A program made the position numbers and the translations under genes. The notes beneath the pieces are model-generated. The model searched no databases and had not been told where the DNA came from. It saw nothing but the letters and a program-made list of their open reading frames with translations. From Ktedonobacterales bacterium (GTDB lineage: Bacteria; Chloroflexota; Ktedonobacteria; Ktedonobacterales; JADMIN01), in the NCBI GenBank assembly GCA_025450405.1, contig JANWHL010000076.1, positions 1 to 8,541 on the forward strand: 8,541 bases of DNA, written 5' to 3'. This document shows, piece by piece, positions 5,077 to 8,541 of this stretch (the stretch's first letter is position 1; each line of letters starts with the position of its first letter).

Positions 5077-6123
5077 ATGGCGAACGATATCTGGGCACTG
5101 GCGGAGCTGACCGATGGACGGCTGGCCGGCATCTCGCTCCAGCTCGCGAGCAAAGCGGCCGAGCTGGCGCGCGACCTGGGTGGACAGTCCGCCGCCGTGG
5201 CCCTGGGCACCAACACCCAGGCCGCCGCGGGCGAGCTCGGGAGCTGCGGCGTCTCCGCGGTCTACGCCTCGGAGGGCGCGGTCTACGACCAGTACCTCGG
5301 GCAGCCCCAGTCCGAGGCGCTGGCCGGCCTGATCCAGAAACATCAGCCGCGGCTGGTGCTGATCGGCGGGACCAACTACGGCCGCGACATCGCCGGGCGG
5401 CTCGCGGCGCGGCTGGGCGCGGGCCTCGTCTACCACGTGGGCGAGGTGGCCGTGGAGGGTGGCCAGGTCGTCATGTCCGTGCCGGCCTTCGGCGGCGCGC
5501 AGGCCGTCAAGGAGGCGTTCACGGGCGCCGGGACCGGCCTGCTGCTGGCGCGGCCGAACGCCTTCGCCACCCAGCGCGTGGGCGGCACGCCGGCGATCAC
5601 CCAGGAACCCGCGCCGGCGGCTCCTGGCACCGGCGCCCGCTTGACCGGCACGGCCGGCGCGGAGGGCGCGGCGGAGGCGGGCCATCTGGGCAAGGCGCCC
5701 AATGGCGACGACATCTGGCTCCCCGCCGCTACGCAGTCGAAGCTGGAGGAGGCGCAGATCGTCGTCTCCGGCGGCCGCGGACTGGGTGGGCCACAGGGCT
5801 TCGCGCAGATCGAGGCGCTGGCCTCCGCCCTGGGCGCGAGCGTGGGCGCGTCGCGCGCGGCGGTGGACGCCGGCTGGATCCCCTATGCGCACCAGGTGGG
5901 GCAGACGGGCAAGACGGTCAAGCCGACGGTCTACATCGCCTGTGGCATCTCGGGCGCCGTGCAGCACAAAGCCGGGATGGGCACCGCCGGGCTGATCATC
6001 GCGGTGAACAAGGACAAAGACGCGCCAATCTTCAGCTTCTGCGACCTCGGCGTGGTGGCCGATCTGAACGTCGTCATCCCGCGCCTGACCGAGCTGGTCA
6101 AGCAGCGGAAGGCCGGCGCGTAG
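5077..6123 (+). CDS. etfA: Electron transfer flavoprotein alpha subunit
   Basis: Large ETF subunit; its C-terminal domain binds the FAD that receives and donates electrons. The 348 residues are slightly above the usual 310-335. The C-terminal FAD domain is clear: SGGRGLGG (231-238), GASRAAVDAGWIP (257-269), QVGQTGKTVKP (273-283), YIACGISGAVQHKAGM (286-301), IIAVNKDKDAPIF (307-319) and the following DLGVVADL. This is nearly a full match to the ETF-alpha signature. The His of VQH (297) corresponds to the residue that contacts the flavin in known structures. The N-terminal domain (1-165) includes the GGTNYGRDIAGRLAARLG block (97-114). Residues about 172-222 form an Ala/Pro/Gly-rich connector instead of an obvious strand-rich segment. 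The ATG lies two bases after the etfB stop, with AAGGTG inside the end of etfB as ribosome site. The following membrane oxidoreductase gene begins 24 bases downstream. Confidence 0.96.
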   Translation: MANDIWALAELTDGRLAGISLQLASKAAELARDLGGQSAAVALGTNTQAAAGELGSCGVSAVYASEGAVYDQYLGQPQSEALAGLIQKHQPRLVLIGGTNYGRDIAGRLAARLGAGLVYHVGEVAVEGGQVVMSVPAFGGAQAVKEAFTGAGTGLLLARPNAFATQRVGGTPAITQEPAPAAPGTGARLTGTAGAEGAAEAGHLGKAPNGDDIWLPAATQSKLEEAQIVVSGGRGLGGPQGFAQIEALASALGASVGASRAAVDAGWIPYAHQVGQTGKTVKPTVYIACGISGAVQHKAGMGTAGLIIAVNKDKDAPIFSFCDLGVVADLNVVIPRLTELVKQRKAGA

Positions 6124-6147
6124 GCTGGGACGAGAGGAGCGACCGCG

Positions 6148-8331
6148 ATGGTCCAGCCCTACATCGCGCCGACCGGTGGGGTCGTCGGCGGTATCATCTT
6201 CGGCATCGTGCTGGTGGCGGCGTGGGGCATCTTCGCCCTGCGCGCCCGGCGCCTGGTCGTCGCCGTGCTGGCGGGCCAGCCCGAGAACCGCTTCGACCAC
6301 ATGGGCGAGCGCATCCAGTACTGGGTGCTGATGGTCCTGGGTCAGCGCGGCGTCCTGCGCGATCCGCTGCCCGGCATCGCGCACTTCTTCACGTTCTGGG
6401 GCTTCATCATCCTGCAGCTGGACGCGCTGGGGCTGTGGGCCAATGGCTTCAACTTCACCCTGCCGCTGCTCGATAGCCGCGCCTTCGCCGTCGCCGTGGA
6501 CATCATGCTCGCGCTGGTGCTGCTGGCACTCATCGAGTTCACTATCCGCCGCGTGATCCTGCGACCGGCGCAGCTCCAGAGCACCAGCCACAGCCCGATC
6601 GACGGCCTCATCATCCTCGGCCTGATCTTCCTCGTCGTCATATCCCTCGGGCTCTACGAGATCTTCGCCTATCGCGCCAGCGCCGGGCATGTCTGGACAC
6701 CGCTGGGCGTGATCTTCGCGGCTTCCACGGCGGGCATTCCCGTCGCGGCGGCCATCGCGCTCATGCGCGTCTTCTGGTGGGCGAACGCGCTGGTGGTGCT
6801 GGGCTTCCTGATCTACATCCCCTACTCGAAGCACCTGCACCTGCTGGCCACGCCCTTCAACGTCTTCTTCAAGAACTTCCGCCCGCGCGGCGCGCTCACG
6901 CCCATCAAGGACATCGAGGAGCGCGAGGACTACGGTGTCCACCAGATCCAGCAGTTCACCTGGAAGCAGCTGCTCGACGGCTATGCCTGCACCGAGTGCG
7001 GCCGCTGCAACAGCGTGTGCCCGGCGCTGGCCACGGGCAAGCCGCTGCGGCCCAAGGAGATCATCCTGGCGGTGCGCGAGGAGCTCTTCGCGGCGGCGGG
7101 CCAGCGTCAGGTGGGCCAGACCGAGGGAGCCGAGCAGGTCAAGCGCGAGGCGCTGGTGGGCGAGCTGGTCCCGCTGGAGTCGCTTTGGGCCTGCACGAAC
7201 TGCGGCGCCTGTGTGGAGGTCTGTCCGGTCAGCATCGAACATGTGCAGAAGATCGAGGACATGCGGCGCTACCTGGTAATGGAGGAGAGCGACTTCCCGC
7301 AGGAAGTGGTGCCGCTCTTCAACAATCTGGAGCGCAACCAGAATCCCTGGGAGATCAACAACGACACGCGCGCGGAGTGGGCCGCGCCGCTGGGCATCAA
7401 GACGCTGGCCGAGGACCCGGACGTGGATGTGCTCTACTGGGTCGGCTGCATGGGCTCGTTCGACGCGCGCAACCGCAAGGTGGCCACGGCCTTCGCCAAG
7501 ATCATGCAAGCGGCGGGGGTGAAGTTCGGCATCCTGGGTCCGGAAGAGAGCTGCAACGGCGACCCGGCGCGGCGCATTGGCAACGAGTACCTGTATCAGA
7601 CGCTGGCGCAGCAGAATGTCGAAGTGCTGAACGGGTACGGGTTCGGTCAGCCGGCGGCGGCCAACGGGGCCACGAGCAACGGGTCCGCGAATGGGTCCGC
7701 GATCGGTGCGGCGAGCAACGGGCACGCGGCCGCTGGCGCCGCCACGGCGGATGGTCACGCGGCGAATGGCGAGCTGCCGTATAAGCACCGGACCATCGTG
7801 GCGACCTGCCCCCACTGCTTCAACACACTGGGCAATGAGTATCCGCAGTTTGGCGGCAACTACGAGGTGGTCCACCACACGCAGTTCATCGACCGGCTGG
7901 TGACCAGCGGCCAGCTGAAGCTGCCCGAGGGCTTCGACCGGCGCAAGCTGACCTACCACGATCCGTGCTTCATCGGCCGCTGGAATGATGTGTACGACGA
8001 GCCGCGGCGCGTGCTCAACGTGATCAATCAGGACGGGGTCACGGAGATGAAGCGCAACCGCAACCGGTCGTTCTGCTGCGGCGGGGGCGGTGGCCGGGTG
8101 TGGATGGAAGAGAAGATCGGCAAGCGCATCAACAACACACGGGTCCAGGAGGCGCTCGACACGGGCGCGGACGCGCTGGCGGCGGCGTGCCCGTTCTGCA
8201 TCACGATGTTCGAGGACGGCATCAAGAACGTCGAGGCCCAGGACCGCTTCGGGGTGGAGGACATCGCCGAGATCCTGGCGCGGGCGCTGGACGAGGCGGC
8301 GACTCCGGCCGGAGGGAAGAATGCACAATAA
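6148..8331 (+). CDS. Membrane-bound ETF:menaquinone oxidoreductase-like Fe-S protein (EMO/DUF224 type)
   Basis: Predicted membrane partner of EtfAB, passing electrons from ETF through Fe-S centres to quinone. Residues 1-245 give about six membrane helices of the NarI-like cytochrome type; His79 in GIAHFFTFWGF and His229/His231 in YSKHLH are candidate heme b ligands. Two 4Fe-4S motifs follow: C281-C284-C287-C291 and C349-C352-C355-C359. The first cysteine-rich domain has C434 (VGCMGS), C469 (ESCNGDPARR) and C554/C557 (CPHC); the second has C607, C643-C644-G and C681/C684 (CPFC). Only the second has the full CCG pattern; the ESCxGDPARR form of the first is common in this family as I know it. 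Length (727) is typical to slightly long. Residues 501-543 are an Ala/Asn/Gly/Ser-rich insert with a 12-base tandem repeat. The ATG has GAGAGGAG eight bases upstream. It lies 24 bases after etfA, supporting an ETF-linked role rather than heterodisulfide reduction. Confidence 0.9.
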   Translation: MVQPYIAPTGGVVGGIIFGIVLVAAWGIFALRARRLVVAVLAGQPENRFDHMGERIQYWVLMVLGQRGVLRDPLPGIAHFFTFWGFIILQLDALGLWANGFNFTLPLLDSRAFAVAVDIMLALVLLALIEFTIRRVILRPAQLQSTSHSPIDGLIILGLIFLVVISLGLYEIFAYRASAGHVWTPLGVIFAASTAGIPVAAAIALMRVFWWANALVVLGFLIYIPYSKHLHLLATPFNVFFKNFRPRGALTPIKDIEEREDYGVHQIQQFTWKQLLDGYACTECGRCNSVCPALATGKPLRPKEIILAVREELFAAAGQRQVGQTEGAEQVKREALVGELVPLESLWACTNCGACVEVCPVSIEHVQKIEDMRRYLVMEESDFPQEVVPLFNNLERNQNPWEINNDTRAEWAAPLGIKTLAEDPDVDVLYWVGCMGSFDARNRKVATAFAKIMQAAGVKFGILGPEESCNGDPARRIGNEYLYQTLAQQNVEVLNGYGFGQPAAANGATSNGSANGSAIGAASNGHAAAGAATADGHAANGELPYKHRTIVATCPHCFNTLGNEYPQFGGNYEVVHHTQFIDRLVTSGQLKLPEGFDRRKLTYHDPCFIGRWNDVYDEPRRVLNVINQDGVTEMKRNRNRSFCCGGGGGRVWMEEKIGKRINNTRVQEALDTGADALAAACPFCITMFEDGIKNVEAQDRFGVEDIAEILARALDEAATPAGGKNAQ
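7678..7713 (+). repeat. In-frame 12-base tandem repeat inside the EMO-like gene
   Basis: AACGGGTCCGCG, AATGGGTCCGCG and ATCGGTGCGGCG follow one another and encode NGSA-NGSA-IGAA. The first two units differ at one base and the third is more diverged. They sit within a wider run of NG, AA and SNG residues (residues 501-543). The period is a multiple of three, so expansion or contraction by slippage would keep the frame. Confidence 0.7.
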
Positions 8332-8465
8332 GGACACAGAGGACACAGAGGGACGGAGAGGAACGGAGATTTAACCACAGAGATCACAGAGGGCACAGAG
8401 GGGACGGAGAGAGAGAGGGAGAAGCTAACCGCGGAGAACGCCGAGGACGCAGAGGGATGGAGAGG
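8327..8465 (+). repeat. Purine-rich degenerate intergenic repeat (ACACAGAGG-type)
   Basis: A roughly nine-base unit related to ACACAGAGG recurs across this stretch in three blocks. Block 1 starts AATAAGGACACAGAGG at 8327, so the TAA stop of the preceding gene (8329-8331) is part of it. Block 2 starts TTTAACCACAGAG at 8370. Block 3 starts GCTAACCGCGGAG at 8424. Blocks 2 and 3 align over about 42 bases with about 30 identities, most differences being A in block 2 and G in block 3. Each block ends in a GGACGGAGAG- or GATGGAGAG-type segment. This resembles the AACCACAGAGGACACAGAGG-type non-coding repeats I know from many bacterial genomes. Open frames through it are artefacts of the repeat. Confidence 0.75.
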
Positions 8466-8541
8466 GGCTGGGGGAGACCTCGCCGCTGACGTTTGGGGTT
8501 CTCACTCCTGGGCCCGCGATGGTGAGGGGAGCGCGGAGACC
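8466..8541. other. Short gene-free end of the window
   Basis: Nothing decisive is seen. A weak CTCAC (8500-8504 area) with GTGAG further right could form a five-pair stem, but there is no T-run, so no terminator for the etf operon is claimed. No start codon with a ribosome site for a following gene is evident before the window ends. Confidence 0.4.

Noticed and set aside
4849..8346. Open frame of 1165 codons on the minus strand, antisense to etfB, etfA and the EMO-like gene
   Set aside because: It mirrors three well-supported genes, crosses their boundaries, is rich in Arg/Ala/His/Asp/Gln of the kind produced by antisense GC-rich codons, and shows no domain. It extends into the 8327-8465 repeat.
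8332..8465. CRISPR array
   Set aside because: The repeat unit is about nine bases and degenerate, with no regular 28-37-base direct repeats separated by unique spacers and no cas gene nearby.
8090..8489. Short open frames across the 3' repeat region, giving NHRDHRGHRG-type peptides
   Set aside because: Such peptides are the usual translation artefact of the ACACAGAGG-type repeat; no ribosome site or start is convincing.
8499..8530. Terminator hairpin after the etf operon
   Set aside because: Only a five-pair stem with a long loop and no T-run, which is expected by chance in GC-rich DNA.

Overview
The window is GC-rich bacterial chromosome with two divergent gene groups and repeat-like DNA at both ends. 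The best guess for the host is a Chloroflexota-like, menaquinone-using organism. That guess rests on gene content remembered from such genomes (etfB-etfA-membrane Fe-S oxidoreductase; an Eis-type acetyltransferase with an LYPFRPDFY-type motif; flavin amine oxidase) and on the style of the intergenic repeats. There is no rRNA or other marker here, so it is only an inference.

Layout. Positions 1-315 hold no convincing gene, only short direct repeats and GC-rich hairpins. Positions 316-3747 carry three minus-strand genes, read from right to left: a FAD-dependent amine oxidase (2257-3747), a small five-helix membrane protein of unknown function (1635-2189) and an Eis-like GNAT N-acetyltransferase (316-1626). 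Gaps of 67 and 8 bases suggest an operon. Positions 3748-4297 are a 550-base divergent control region. It contains a near-consensus sigma-70 promoter facing right (TTGACA, 18 bases, TACAAT), direct repeats just upstream of it, and a leader of about 268 bases rich in inverted repeats.

Positions 4298-8331 are a tight plus-strand operon: etfB, etfA and a 727-residue membrane Fe-S protein. The last has a six-helix membrane part with candidate heme-ligand histidines, two 4Fe-4S motifs and two CCG-type cysteine-rich domains. It matches the membrane-bound ETF:menaquinone oxidoreductase (EMO, DUF224-type) family. Together the three genes would carry electrons from acyl-CoA dehydrogenases or similar flavoenzymes through the ETF heterodimer into the quinone pool. 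Positions 8327-8465 are a purine-rich degenerate repeat that starts at the stop codon of the last gene.

I see no CRISPR array, tRNA, rRNA, transposase or phage gene. The known-family content is ordinary respiratory and fatty-acid electron transfer. The points most worth a second look are the structured etf leader with its promoter-proximal repeats, the tandemly expanded linker inside the EMO-like protein, the uncharacterised amine oxidase/membrane protein/Eis-like operon, and the two flanking repeat regions.
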